64,000 nt of DNA from Lepeophtheirus salmonis (taxonomy: Eukaryota > Arthropoda > Copepoda > Siphonostomatoida > Caligidae), in the NCBI RefSeq assembly GCF_016086655.4, contig NC_052135.2, forward strand, positions 25,138,363 through 25,202,362, in the 5' to 3' direction. The position numbers were made by a program, and so were the translations under genes. The notes under the pieces are model-generated. The model saw only the letters and a list, made by a program, of their open reading frames with translations. It had not been told where the DNA came from and did not search any database. Of the stretch, positions 27,093 through 36,719 are shown piece by piece (the stretch's first letter is position 1; each line of letters opens with the position of its first letter).

Positions 27093-27186
27093 AGAGATAG
27101 AAACAAAGACAGGGAAGAAGATAAGAGATAAATACAAAGACAGGGAAGAAGAAAAGAGATAAAAACAAAGAGAGAGAAAAAGAAAA
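27093..27186. repeat. 31-bp purine-rich tandem repeat, three units
   Basis: Units begin at 27093, 27124 and 27155, each starting AGAGATA and continuing with ACAAAGACAGGGAAGAAG or a degraded form. Units 1 and 2 differ at only about three positions; unit 3 is diverged. It sits inside the scrambled retroelement between the RT thumb fragment and the integrase and interrupts any coding frame. Confidence 0.85.
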
Positions 27187-27289
27187 AGGATTTGCTCGGA
27201 GGACTCCCTTGAATGTCCATTTTTTGGAATCCCTCACTCACTACGTGTATGCTACGAGTCATCTTGTGTCCATAAAGCTTTAAATAATT

Positions 27290-27523
27290 TATTTATACAG
27301 TTTGAGACATGAGTCCTCGGTCCACTCAATGAATGAACTCTGAGTCTTCGGCAGTATCTTGTACAAGGGGGCCAATATTTTTCCCAAATTTGGAATAAAT
27401 TTTCTTTAATAATTTACCATTCTGATGAGCTTATGAAGGTATTTCCCTTTTTCGGGAGATTGAGCATTCGCAATTGCTTTACCTTTGTAATCCCCACCAT
27501 ACGCCAGGAGCCATCCTTCTTCT
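27290..27523 (-). pseudogene. fused RT finger and RT thumb fragment (gypsy)
   Basis: On the minus strand, from 27523 the sequence reads KKDGSWRMVG (RT finger motif). It then passes within a few codons into KVKAIANAQSPEK and MVNYYRKFIPNLGKILAPL-like sequence, which belongs to the RT thumb and connection more than 150 residues later in an intact protein. The intervening fingers and palm, including YIDD, are absent. The finger part duplicates 28420-28455. Its left junction abuts the LTR at 27524. Confidence 0.75.
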
Positions 27524-27768
27524 TGTTATATATTGCCTTTTATTTAGTTTTAAATGACGTAGGGATTTGTTTTAAATAGATAGGTATGTACCTTGTGTTT
27601 TAAGTTTGTATATTTTAATACTCAAATGTATGTACGTCCTTTTAATTGTAATCCCTTACAGAATATATGTTTTAGTGTATGATAGTACCCCCAATCCAAA
27701 GGTGTTCTTATTAACTTTTACTCCGGTCCGTTGCTTCCGTCTGTAAGTGGTGTTCACGGAACATTACA
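27524..27768 (+). mobile_element. probable 245-bp LTR (plus orientation)
   Basis: Begins TGTTATATATTG and ends GGAACATTACA, giving TG...CA termini. The first ~60 bp match a second copy starting TGTTACGTATTG at 28812. Immediately downstream, after AG, is TGGCGACGGAG, whose TGG start and position suit a tRNA primer-binding site. The same downstream bases can also be read on the minus strand as the end of an RNase H fragment, so the primer-site reading is tentative. The opposite orientation to the surrounding pol fragments marks it as a different insertion. Confidence 0.6.
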
Positions 27769-27789
27769 AGTGGCGACGGAGAATCATCC

Positions 27790-27945
27790 AGACACGGAGG
27801 ATCGTCGACTGGTACGCGGGAAAAAGCATCCGCGTGGGAATGGTTGATGCCTCTCACATGTTTTCGTCTTTTACATGGGTTGAGAATATGGTTTGTGGTC
27901 CGTCTTGATTTTTGCCAATCAAATATCTTTCAAATTTCTTCGCCA
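27790..27945 (-). pseudogene. gypsy RNase H C-terminal fragment
   Basis: On the minus strand the three frames together give FERYLIGKN, then KTDHKP (the conserved DHKP of gypsy RNase H), then KHVRGINHSHADAFSRVPV (the PDALSR-type end). At least two frameshifts separate the pieces. Directly upstream in minus-strand sense is the RT palm fragment ending GHVISEKGTR, so the RT thumb and the first part of RNase H have been lost between them. Confidence 0.75.
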
Positions 27946-27949
27946 TAAA

Positions 27950-28480
27950 TAATTCCTGTTGATTAGGCGGGTTCCCTTTTCGCTGATAACATGCCCCAAG
28001 AATTCGATACTTGATTTATAAAATTCACTCTTTTCAGAACTATATGCCAGAGTATTATCTTTCAGCACTTGAAGGACTTGCTTTACATGGTTATAGTGTT
28101 CCTTCTCTGTGGTTGAAACTATCATAATATCGTCGATATAGGCGAAAACAAAACTCATTTGGCTAAAAAGAGAATCAATTTGTCTTTGAAACGTATGTGA
28201 CGCATTACGTAATCCAAGGGGCATCCTGAAAAATTCATAAAGTCCAGTGCATGTAATAATTCCGTTTTCTTGGTATCATCATTGGTACATGGTAATAGGC
28301 CTGTTTGAGATCTAATTTACAAAAAAAACTTGCTTCCTCCAATACTCATCAAGAAATCGTGGATATGAGTCATTGGATAACAATAAGTGAGTGTCAGAAT
28401 ATTCAATTGTCTGTAATCCCCCACCATACGCCAGGAGCCATCCTTCTTCTCAACAAGATGATTTTTTGGAGAAATCTTGT
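27950..28480 (-). pseudogene. gypsy reverse transcriptase fragment (fingers and palm)
   Basis: Minus-strand motifs in order are HLVEKKDGSWRMVGDYRQLN (28475-28410), FFCKLDLKQAYYHVPM (catalytic Asp of motif A, about 28330-28275), MPLGLRNASHTFQR (28224-28183), AYIDDIM (catalytic YIDD, about 28146-28123) and EFLGHVISEKGTR (about 28010-27972). An open frame runs from 28224 to 27919. Upstream of it there are frameshifts near 28230 and 28390. The protein is incomplete, with no thumb in place and no fusion to protease. Confidence 0.9.
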
Positions 28481-28489
28481 TTGCCTAAA

Positions 28490-28885
28490 GGGCAACGCCG
28501 TTAGAATGTGGGAGCACGCCGGCTGAGCTGTTGTGCGCACGCCGCATTCGCACGCAATTGGATGGATACCTTCCGTCTCCTGCAACTCTTCCTCATCCTT
28601 CGTCTCCTTCTCCTCCTTCATCACGAAAGAAAGAATTTAAAATCAAAATGACCGTGTGGTGTCGTTGGTACGGCCTTCGCCAGCCCAAGTGGGTAGCTGG
28701 AGTGTTACAAAGAAGATTGGAGATGTGCTGTGGTCTGTTCAGACCCCTCAAGGAATGGTGAAAGACACATGAATCAACTTCGTCCTGGAGTACAAAGTTG
28801 AATGAGGGTGGTGTTACGTATTGTCTTTTATTTAGTTTTAAATCATGCTTTAACGTAGGGATTTGTTTTAAATAGTCCTTTTAAT
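28490..28885 (+). mobile_element. 3' end of a plus-strand LTR element (integrase end, purine tract, LTR start)
   Basis: Inserted inside the minus-strand element. The plus strand carries a degraded integrase C-terminus (WYGLRQPKWVAGVLQRRL, then in another frame VQTPQGMVK and MNQLRPG, 28660-28785). A purine-rich tract GAATGAGGGTGG at 28800-28811 follows. Next comes LTR sequence starting TGTTACGTATTG at 28812, homologous to 27524 onward. The LTR copy is broken: after about 64 bp it jumps to the TCCTTTTAAT block of the LTR and then stops near 28885. A related element probably inserted in the opposite orientation and was later deleted. Confidence 0.7.
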
Positions 28886-29500
28886 AGGTGATGACCAAAT
28901 GTACTTTGATCTCCAGATGATTCCTGCCGAGTGTAACCTCGATATCCCATTTCTAACTATGTTTTCCTTCTCAGGAGTAAGACAACACGTTCGAGTGAAG
29001 CAAAGACTAAGCAAAGACTACAGGACCTGTAGTACATATCTCATGGTTGACTCCATGACGAGGTCGTTGGCAAAATTCATCCTCTGACTGAGGAGCAGGT
29101 AATTGATAAACTATCTCCTTAACAATGTCATAACTCACTCCCATTGAAGATGATAGTTATGCACTCCTTTCTAACGAACGGAGCTCCATATTCAAACAGA
29201 GTTTAAAGTGACTTAGAAAATCTACTCCGATGATACCATAACTGACATTGGTAACAATGAACTCCTAATGTAACTCTCCTACAGGATCGAGCCTAACACA
29301 GAAATTTCTAACTCCATACGTTTCTACTGGAGTGCTGTTGACCTCAATGAGTTGAGGGGAACACTACTTTCTTAGGATCTGGAGGAAAGGATATTGGAAG
29401 TATAGATCGCTGTATCAATGAAAAATTTGATTCCGTTACTAGTCACAAAGATGAGTTTGCTGGGAGAATTATAGAGATTTAACGTCGGAACAATTGCCCG
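28886..29500 (-). pseudogene. gypsy protease and start of reverse transcriptase, degraded
   Basis: On the minus strand, LIFVTSNGIKFFIDTAI (about 29455-29400) resembles the aspartic protease active site, with DTA in place of the usual DTG. It is followed by RLDPVGELH, TNVSYGIIGVDFLSHFKLCL (about 29255-29195), and after more breaks HEICTTGPVVFA (about 29045-29005), the usual protease-RT boundary motif. Stops occur throughout. A short duplication (GCAAAGACTAA twice) lies near 29000-29020. Confidence 0.75.
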
Positions 29501-29619
29501 ACGCCATATTAGTTTTTTTTATCAGGAGTTTGGGACACTTATGTGGGGTCTCACAATTCAATGCTTTTTTTTATACACTTTTAGTGATAGAAACATTCTT
29601 CTTTTTTTCGGGTCTACGA

Positions 29620-30225
29620 TGCATTGAATTTTACGATCCTTATAAATTAGTCTAAGCCCACATCCGCGAACTCCACTGAGAGTCCACTCCTTTGGGTGTC
29701 TGGAAGACTCCTCACGAGAATTTCTTTGATTATGGATTACCTCAGCTGGTTTATGTTCGAGAGATAATTTTTCGCATGACTAACAATCTCAGTCATAGAG
29801 TAAGCACCAGGATTCTCAATTAGTTTAAAGAGTCTTTCAATCTTGTCCTGAGTTGATATCTCGTATTCTTCGAGAATTTTCGACTTTAGGTCGGAGCTTG
29901 TTTATGTTCGAGAGATAATTTTTCGCATGACTAACAATCTCAGTCATAGAGTAAGCACCAGGATTCTCACTTAGTTTAAAAAGTCTTTCAATCTTGTAAA
30001 GATTTTCGACTTTAGGTCGGAGTAAAGAGTATCGCTTCAACTGTCATCCACAGGCGACAACAAATGGTAATATTTTTCGGTCTCTTCTGAGACCTTACAC
30101 AATCCAAAATGAGCTTCAAGTCGGCAAAACCAGGACTTTGGTTTGTCCAGCCGAAAGGGGATAATTTAAACTTGCCCTGTCGCTTGAGGGATTTCTGCAA
30201 CTCTGTCACTTCTAGCCATCACATC
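29620..30225 (-). pseudogene. gypsy gag remnant with internal tandem duplication
   Basis: The minus-strand frame begins near 30217 (ATGGCTAGAAGTGACAGAG) just after the primer-binding site. It passes through a segment that aligns loosely with arthropod gypsy Gag N-termini, then KRYSLLRPKVENLYKIERLF, ENPGAYSMTEIVSHAKNYLS and, nearer 29700-29600, a decayed Cys-rich part. A ~151-bp direct duplication (29750-29900 and 29901-30021) interrupts it. Because the period is not a multiple of three, the duplication shifts frame. No intact Gag is encoded. Confidence 0.75.
29750..30021. repeat. direct tandem duplication, 151-bp period
   Basis: Unit A is 29750-29900 and unit B 29901-30021. Both start TTTATGTTCGAGAGATAATT and both end with TTTTCGACTTTAGGTCGGAG. 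Unit B lacks about 28 bp near its end. Few substitutions separate the units, so the duplication is younger than most decay in this locus. Confidence 0.9.
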
Positions 30226-30413
30226 GGAGTCACCAGTTTGGCTCTTCCAATAAGAGGTCTTACTCACCTAGACTCATAAAACATATTAACTTTATTCTAG
30301 TAAAAATCTATATGTTTACATTATTATTTAAGGATAAAGTCTTTAGGCGAGAACCGGTAATATTTGCCGGTGTAGCTAATTGCTAAGGGTAGTATTAATA
30401 GTGGATAATAACA
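30222..30413 (-). promoter_or_regulatory. probable 5' LTR end and primer-binding site of the minus-strand gypsy element
   Basis: Just upstream of the gag start on the minus strand is TGGTGACTCCGATGTG (about 30238-30222), a form common as the tRNA primer site of gypsy elements. The sequence before it (ending GAGCCA) would be the LTR end. A possible LTR start TGTTATTATCCAC lies at 30413, and an AATAAA occurs in this interval near 30292. The LTR start is a guess because no matching 3' LTR was found. Confidence 0.5.
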
Positions 30414-31278
30414 TGTATATGAAGAAGCTAAATAACGGAATAATACAATTCTTTACAATCACTAAACCTATTAATTTAAAGCAGAAATATTTTTTAATAA
30501 CTAGCAAAGGATTAACCAACGAAGCAGGGGACAAGGAGGGAGAGGTAAATCACATTGATAATGGTCAATATTACTTTTTTCTTAATGTTTAGACCCCTTC
30601 AGAGCATAATAAATTATAATATATATATTATTATGAATTTTAAAGAAAATGTTTTATAAACTTCAAATAATATATCAAAATATATGCATCAAAAAAATTA
30701 TCTAGATGAGAAGACCATCTTTATTTTTGTCCCAAAGTGCCTAATCGAAATTTATGAAGAAAATTAGAAAAATAAATTACAATAATTTTGCAACAAAAAA
30801 AAAGTAGTAAATAGAATTTAATGGAGTTGTAAAGAAGAAGACAAATCTACGAAGAAAAAACAAAAAACTGATGAATATTTCTGTCATTTCTTCTTAAAAA
30901 TTAAAAATTGACTGTTGATGAAAAAGACAGAAAAAAATTGAAAAAATATTCAGAAAATCAAAACTATCTCAGTTAAACATTAATTTTTATTCGTCAAATT
31001 TATATGCTAAAAAAAACTTCATTTTATCTACGAATCCAATATTTTATTGAAAATTCATTTTTTTCATCTGAAAAAATACGAAAGTGCAATTTTCATTGAT
31101 TTTTTATTTTGCCAATAACTTTTTTGATTTTGCATGAATTTAGATAATGTTCTCACTCATATTGTAGTTTTTTGAGACGCCACTCACTTTTTTATTTATA
31201 ACTCAACCCTCTATCAAGTACCATGAGCTCCAAAAAACAGTTTTTGTGTGTGTGTACAGAATAAGCCCCCTCTCCCCC

Positions 31279-31309
<31 letters not shown>

Positions 31310-32250
31310 TCGATACCCCGTCTTAGACTGACCTGATTCAAAAGAAGCACCCATGCAAAATTTCAGCCTCCGAGGTTCAACATTATGCTTACTAATAAAG
31401 AACACACACACAACCTCTATTTTATATATATACCGCTAATAATAAATCAACATCGAAACCAAATTAGATATTCATAATTTTCATGCAGGGCGTCACCAGT
31501 AAAGCAAATTTCAACTTAAAATTTTGTTCCGAAGTGAAATATTACTGCATAAAAGCAAACATACGTGAGTGGCATATGCTATAAAAAGAATCATGTGCAT
31601 TTTCAGTATATGTTAAGATTTGAATTAAATATATAGCCTAGTATGTTAAAAGGAATTTTGTTTGCTTTTATTAAAAAACGTTCTTCACACTAAAGTACTC
31701 ATCAGGCATCCCAAATATTATTTTTTTCTCGAGGCCTTATTATTATTTTTGCATTCTTGACGAGAAAACACGTCATATGAATTGATATTAGTATAGAGTA
31801 GTTACGTAAGGTTGTGCTCATGAAAAACGGATAATAACATGGAGGATTTTTTGTGTAGTTATTCTCTATATTATTACAGAAAAAATATTTTATTTTAGAC
31901 GGTACCTAATTATTCAGGGTAATGCCGGCACCTACCGCTAGTGTATAATAATGTCAGTTTTTCATTCTTTTTTCTGTAATTTTATCAAAATTCAAAACTC
32001 AATTAGGGAAGAGAAATTTGAGATATTGTAACGATCAGTAGAAAGAGGACAGTTCCAGCAATTAGGGAAATTTTCCTTGCATTGTTTTTTTCCCTTATTA
32101 TTTTAAATAGATACACTCCACATCAATCATGTTTTTTAGCCAGAAAGGGGCCTGAAATTTTTTTAGAGTGAATTTCTTCGACCTATAATAATGATAATTT
32201 AGTGATCTATAATATAAGTTTATTTTATCTTACACTCAGGCTTGGGCCAT
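30414..32250. other. AT-rich intergenic stretch, no gene seen
   Basis: No gene recognised. It includes an A run followed by a short (TA)n microsatellite at about 31279-31310. The sequence on either side of that microsatellite (31215-31410) looks less AT-rich and may be transposon-derived, but it was not identified. Confidence 0.5.
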
Positions 32251-33680
32251 TCACCCTTTTTTCGTATGTTGGTCCATTCGTTCATGCTCTGAAACGTTTT
32301 GTTCGTCGTTCATATATTCACATTCAAAAAAAAATGTTGAAGAAAGTTTTATACGAACGGATTTGAAAGACCTGTGATCCTTGTCCTTCATTTCTATGAT
32401 AAGTTGGACAGAATAATACATAGCCTCCCACCTTAGTGTTCTCAATGACGATGTCTGCACATTTGATGGATTGGATGTATTAATTCCATATCTTTGTCCA
32501 CTTGGCAAATATACAGCTGTATATTCTCCACTTCTTAGCTTCAAAGCTTTCTTGCAGTCATTTGTAACTAAAAACTTAAATCTAAGTGTGGCACATCTGC
32601 AAAATAAATTGATCGTCAAAATTTTATCATCTATTATGAAAGATTGCTTATGATGCTATCCTTACACATTAATTTAAATTTTTTTTGTTCATTTTAATTA
32701 GACATAGATTTTGATATTTATAAAGAAGGAATTAAGGAACATAAATTTGAATTTGGATTGTTTTCCGTAAAGACGATTTTTTTTTAAAGTTGGGGGTGTT
32801 ATGAGTCACAATTGCAATCGTATTTCAATGAATTCCACATTCTTTGATGATTTCAAGGACATATCCGCTTAAAATGTGAAAGTTGTGGGATCATTGGCCG
32901 GCAACCCAAACTATAACTTTTTATATTCAGTGTCAAGGATATAGGCAGTCATACCAAAACAACTTTTGCGCCCACCGCTCCAGATATCGCAGGTAGTAGA
33001 TATGTGTTCGGCTTTGACAAGGTCGTTTGTAATTGTAGTATTCATTTTTTAAAATTGCCTATCTCATTTTACCATGAGTACCTTCCTACTCATGACTTCC
33101 TTAGTAGCATTCATAATATTCATGAGCTTGACAACTCGTGGATATTCCGCAGTTTGAAAAGTCTGTTTAGTTTCCATGATGAACTTCGCAACCCCCTTGT
33201 CTACGTCGGATTGTGAAACCCAGGACGATTGATTGAAATCACTTACATTTTTTAGACATCCAAGAGCAGTGGGTTGGGCGTTGTCTTTACCTGAGTATTT
33301 TAAGTTTTTACCTTTCTTCACTGTATTCATTTCCAGAAGAATTATGAGCTGCACCATATTTTAAGGATTATGTACTATCATGTGAATGACAAGGTTTTCT
33401 CTAGAACTTGTATTACTTAGTTGGATTTTTTATTCTAGGCTTGCACATAATACAAGTGTACTTTACATTGGAATAACCCCTTTTTGTTTGATCCTGATCC
33501 TATTGTCAAAGAAATAAATTTGAAGTTATTATTAAGGTATGGGCAGGGCTCTTTACATTCTTGGGACTCTATTCCCTGGTCTAAGTTCATAGAAATTTCT
33601 TCTTGAGAATATGCTGAGACAGAATCAACGCTGTCGTCCAAGTGAGATCGAGAAGTATTGAATTGGCTGAAGAGGTTCAT
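32251..33680 (-). pseudogene. hAT-family (ZBED-like) transposase pseudogene
   Basis: The minus strand shows a decayed BED-type zinc-finger region at 33530-33410 (GLFQCK...), then a continuous stretch at 33240-33064. That stretch reads KGVAKFIMETKQTFQTAEYP and, further on, VMSRKVLMVK, which is typical of the hAT region before the catalytic core. In another frame, TTITNDLVKAEHISTTCDIW and GMTAYILDTE (about 33035-32945) give the block around the first catalytic Asp (here C-D-I-W). A later frame (32619-32251) includes LRTLRWEAMYYSVQLI, resembling the TRWNS(L/M)YD block. At least three frame changes plus stops make it inactive. No TIRs or 8-bp target duplication were located. Confidence 0.75.
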
Positions 33681-33716
33681 TATTAAGTCTTAATAATTAA
33701 AAATTCAATTAATTAA

Positions 33717-33974
33717 TTAGTCGAATTTGGTTAAACCAGCTACTTTTATTATCCTTTTACTCCAAGTGATATAACGGAATAGAGCAAAACGAAATATAAA
33801 GAAAAGCAAGCAGTATAATCCTTGGAAACAATTATATCGGGATAAGGGAATCCTAAATGGACTGAATTTCTTTCTGTGTATACGCGTATGAAAACTCCAA
33901 GTAGCTCCTAAAAATTCTGATTGCACAAAGCTCTGAAATTCCAATGTACTAGTACTCTGAACTGGTGCGTACAA
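33717..33974 (-). other. unassigned stretch upstream of the hAT pseudogene
   Basis: An open minus-strand frame of 85 codons with mixed composition and a hydrophobic segment (LYCLLFFIFRFALFRYI). It resembles nothing I recognise. Its position just 5' of the hAT remnant suggests it may be part of the same element or chance. Confidence 0.2.
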
Positions 33975-34188
33975 CCGACTTAAAGCAGTTGATAATTAAT
34001 CAACTGTTTCAAGGGTTTGATTCAGTGTTTTAAGTACTAATGTTTGAATTTGAAAGGATACTCACATATGGATTCAACCAAGGGCCCGATCTGCAAGGGG
34101 TGTGCGAATTTTAATTCATTTATATTTAAGATTTTAAATAAGATCACCTTATTAATTCCTTTGTGCTAGAATTTCTCCTTCTTCTGAC

Positions 34189-34645
34189 CAGTGATGTTAA
34201 TCTTGTGATTATTTTAGCTTGCCCTTATTTGGAATTGGTAATGTGAAGAATGAATTTTCTTTTCCTTAGCAGCTGTCATTATTTATTTATTCCTTAGTAG
34301 TGAAAATCCTTTCCTAAATAGATTCAAATATATTTCAAACCCTGATTGAACATTCGTTTGTTCTCATAAAAGAGGGAGAATAACCCCTTAGGATTAGTTG
34401 CGGAGTTATCATTGGAAGTCCTTGTTGGACTCAGACTAGAATTGGGGATCAGAACCGGAGTAACTCTTGGCAATGTCCTTGTTTATTTCCTTCTCCCCCC
34501 TCATTCCTTGTCACAGCTGATTGTAACTGATCTAATGAAACGTCATGAGCATTATTCTTTCTCTTCTCCAAAACATTCTTCAAATTTTAAGGTTACCATG
34601 TTGATTTTCGGTTACTTTTTTTTAACATGTCCATTGTATACAGGA
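34189..34645 (+). repeat. dispersed ~400-bp repeat family, copy 2 of 3
   Basis: The best-preserved copy of the family also at 22798-23260 and 52700-53120, same orientation. It shares GTGATGTTAA, TTTGGAATTGGTAAT, TTTTCCTTAGCAGCTGTCA, CCTAAATAGATTCAA, GGAAGTCCTTGTTGGACTC, TCACAGCTGATTGTAACTG, GATCTAATGAAACGTCATGA and GGTTACCATGTTGATTTT. A 90-codon open frame across it is by chance, since the other copies do not keep it. Confidence 0.8.
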
Positions 34646-34810
34646 TATTTAATCAGTGCCTGTAACCATCTAATTTCATTATAGTTCTGACAAAAAAGAA
34701 ACTTCTCTTTAATTTTTATTTTAGAAATAGTTGTTTCCGTAATCCAATGTTATCATTTTATCGCTGACATCTACTTCTCTTTCTTCTCTTCTTCTTTGTA
34801 TATGTTATAT

Positions 34811-35047
34811 TTAGTGTTAAAACTCGGTCAAAGAGTTTTAAAATATATATTCGTCTATAGAATTGGGCTAGACTGAATTTTAAATAACACCGATCTAGAC
34901 AGATTTTCTGGCAAGCCCGATCCAGATTTAATTTTTCTTTGAGACCGGTGCAGACCGAACTTCTTTAAATGAACGAATGAATTCGGGTTAAAAAAAAATA
35001 ATCATCTCAGACTGGTTTAGGATTTCCAGACTGTAACCCAACACTAA
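34811..35047 (+). repeat. MITE-like dispersed repeat, copy 3 (short, with TIRs)
   Basis: Starts TTAGTGTT at 34811 and ends AACACTAA at 35047, giving an 8-bp perfect terminal inverted repeat that extends imperfectly. The interior matches 15560-15748 (GATCTAGAC, ACCGAACTTCTTTAA, CAGACTGGTTTAGGATTT). Shorter than the 15-kb copy through an internal deletion. Confidence 0.65.
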
Positions 35048-36162
35048 AAGACATTATTTTTTCTTTTAATATTTTTATATTAAAAGATGTGTACAAGTTG
35101 AGATGTTGTATATGATTTGGAAGAAAGGCGGGCAAAGTTGTAACTAGAATTTTTTGGTGGGGGCACAATTTTTTTTGTCATAGTGTTGAGTTGGAAGAGA
35201 CTTTTAACAATAACCTTTTTCTAAAAACACAAATTTAAAAAATCGAAAATTATAACATATAATTTTCTTTTCTGACAGGAAATAATTTTATATTGTGATA
35301 ATTTCGTAAAAGTGGGAGGCAAATGGCCCCTATGGTTCTGGGGCCATTGAAGAGAGATCATTATATTAAGGTAACTGAATTAAATTTTCCTAGTTTTAAT
35401 CATAGGGCTGACCCTAAGATATCCAAATTAATATTAATGAGTACCGTACCGTAGTAATCTATGATCCACATTACTTTTAAATTAGTATTTTATATATGGT
35501 AGATTAAATAAATTTTCATCGAACAGTTAATAATTTCTTCGATACATTTTTATCTTTAAAAATTGATAGATTGATTCAATAAAGATTTTTTCAAATATAA
35601 TTTCGAATAATTCTGACGAAAAATTGTAGAAAATTAATTTTATTCGAGGAGGAGGGGGGATTTTATAATTGATTCAGTTAACACATCTTTTTAGTGAAAT
35701 GATTCAAGTAGTAGTTTTCCTTGAATGTATTTTCGTCCTATCGTACCTCGTGGAATACAGAGTTCCAAATAAGAGCATCTCTTAAAGTAGATGACCAAGT
35801 TAGAAGTATCATTCTTCGATTCCCTTTATCTTTCTTTCTCTAAGAGAACATATCTGAAGAGTTTTAGTATTTTTGTTTCATCAAAAACACTGGCCCTGAT
35901 TTTTGCAGTTGCAAGTTAAGTTGTATCTGGATTTAAGAATAAACATATAAGTAATATTTTGTATCTAAATATGTGTTCATCACTCATTCTAATGACATTC
36001 TTATCCATATTTTTTATAGATATAAAGTAATAAAGAAGAACCAGCACGAGCACAATCTTAAAGATAGCCGATTAAAAAGATTTTATTTTTATTTAGCTTG
36101 TTTTATGCTAAAATTCTAAGCTAAAACAATATACTATATACATATAATAGGTAGGTTTCTAT

Positions 36163-36400
36163 TATAAAACCTCCTGGTATACAATTTTTTTTGTTGTATT
36201 CTGTACATTTGATGTAAATATAATCAAACCTGCACCCCCTCTTGACACTCTTGAAAATCCAAGATATAATTCACCATGGGAAAATACTAATTTTGGTAAG
36301 TATAAAGCAATTTTTCAAATGTTTGACCTTCTGATTTATTTATTGCTATTGCTAGCTTGCCATGTTCCTTCTTCAACCATAATGAAGATTGTAGATACAT
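36163..36400 (-). pseudogene. Helitron PIF1-like helicase fragment
   Basis: The minus-strand translation gives GKLAIAINKSEGQTFEK (about 36365-36310), then with frame changes LPKLVFSHGELYLGFSRVSR (about 36300-36240) and IVYQEVL (about 36195-36168). These correspond to the last helicase motifs of Helitron Rep-helicase proteins (consensus around AINKSQGQTF...PVFSHGQLYVA-SR). The upstream part to about 36714 may belong to the same element but was not recognised. No Rep domain or 3' hairpin ending in CTRR was found. Confidence 0.8.
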
Positions 36401-36719
36401 ACTAAAGTAAACTTGTTAATTCTCTTTTTCCTTCATTAAACTGATTCCATTTTTTATTTGTATTCATTATACGTTCTCCCTTTATCCGTTACAACAATCT
36501 TTCGTTTTTTAAATTTTGAATTTTTTTTATGAATTTTCGAATCTACAGCCCATACCTTTAAAAAACTTTGAGGCACGGGGCATCGAGCTCGTTTTATAAA
36601 AAAAATGAACTTATTATCCAGAAAAAAAAAACTTTCCCTCCGTCCAGAATCCAAGAGTCTGGTCTTATCAGAATGAAATATAGCCCTACTAACGTAACTT
36701 AGAATTCCAAACAACTTTT

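Larger units (their letters stand above)
26050..30413 (-). mobile_element. scrambled gypsy-type LTR retrotransposon locus
   Basis: A minus-strand gypsy (Ty3-type) element can be followed from a probable 5' LTR and primer-binding site (30413-30222) through gag, protease, reverse transcriptase, RNase H and integrase (ending near 26050). Every domain carries stops or frameshifts. The order is disrupted: plus-strand pieces of a related element sit at 27524-27790 and about 28490-28885. A second RT finger fragment is fused to an RT thumb at 27523-27290. RNase H (27945-27790) follows the RT palm with the thumb skipped. The locus is therefore a nested and recombined mosaic of at least two elements. 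No 3' LTR was found downstream of the integrase. Confidence 0.85.

Noticed and set aside
30354..30372. Short palindrome ACCGGTAATATTTGCCGGT
   Set aside because: Lies inside the presumed gypsy LTR; a 7-8 bp stem is too short to call a separate feature.
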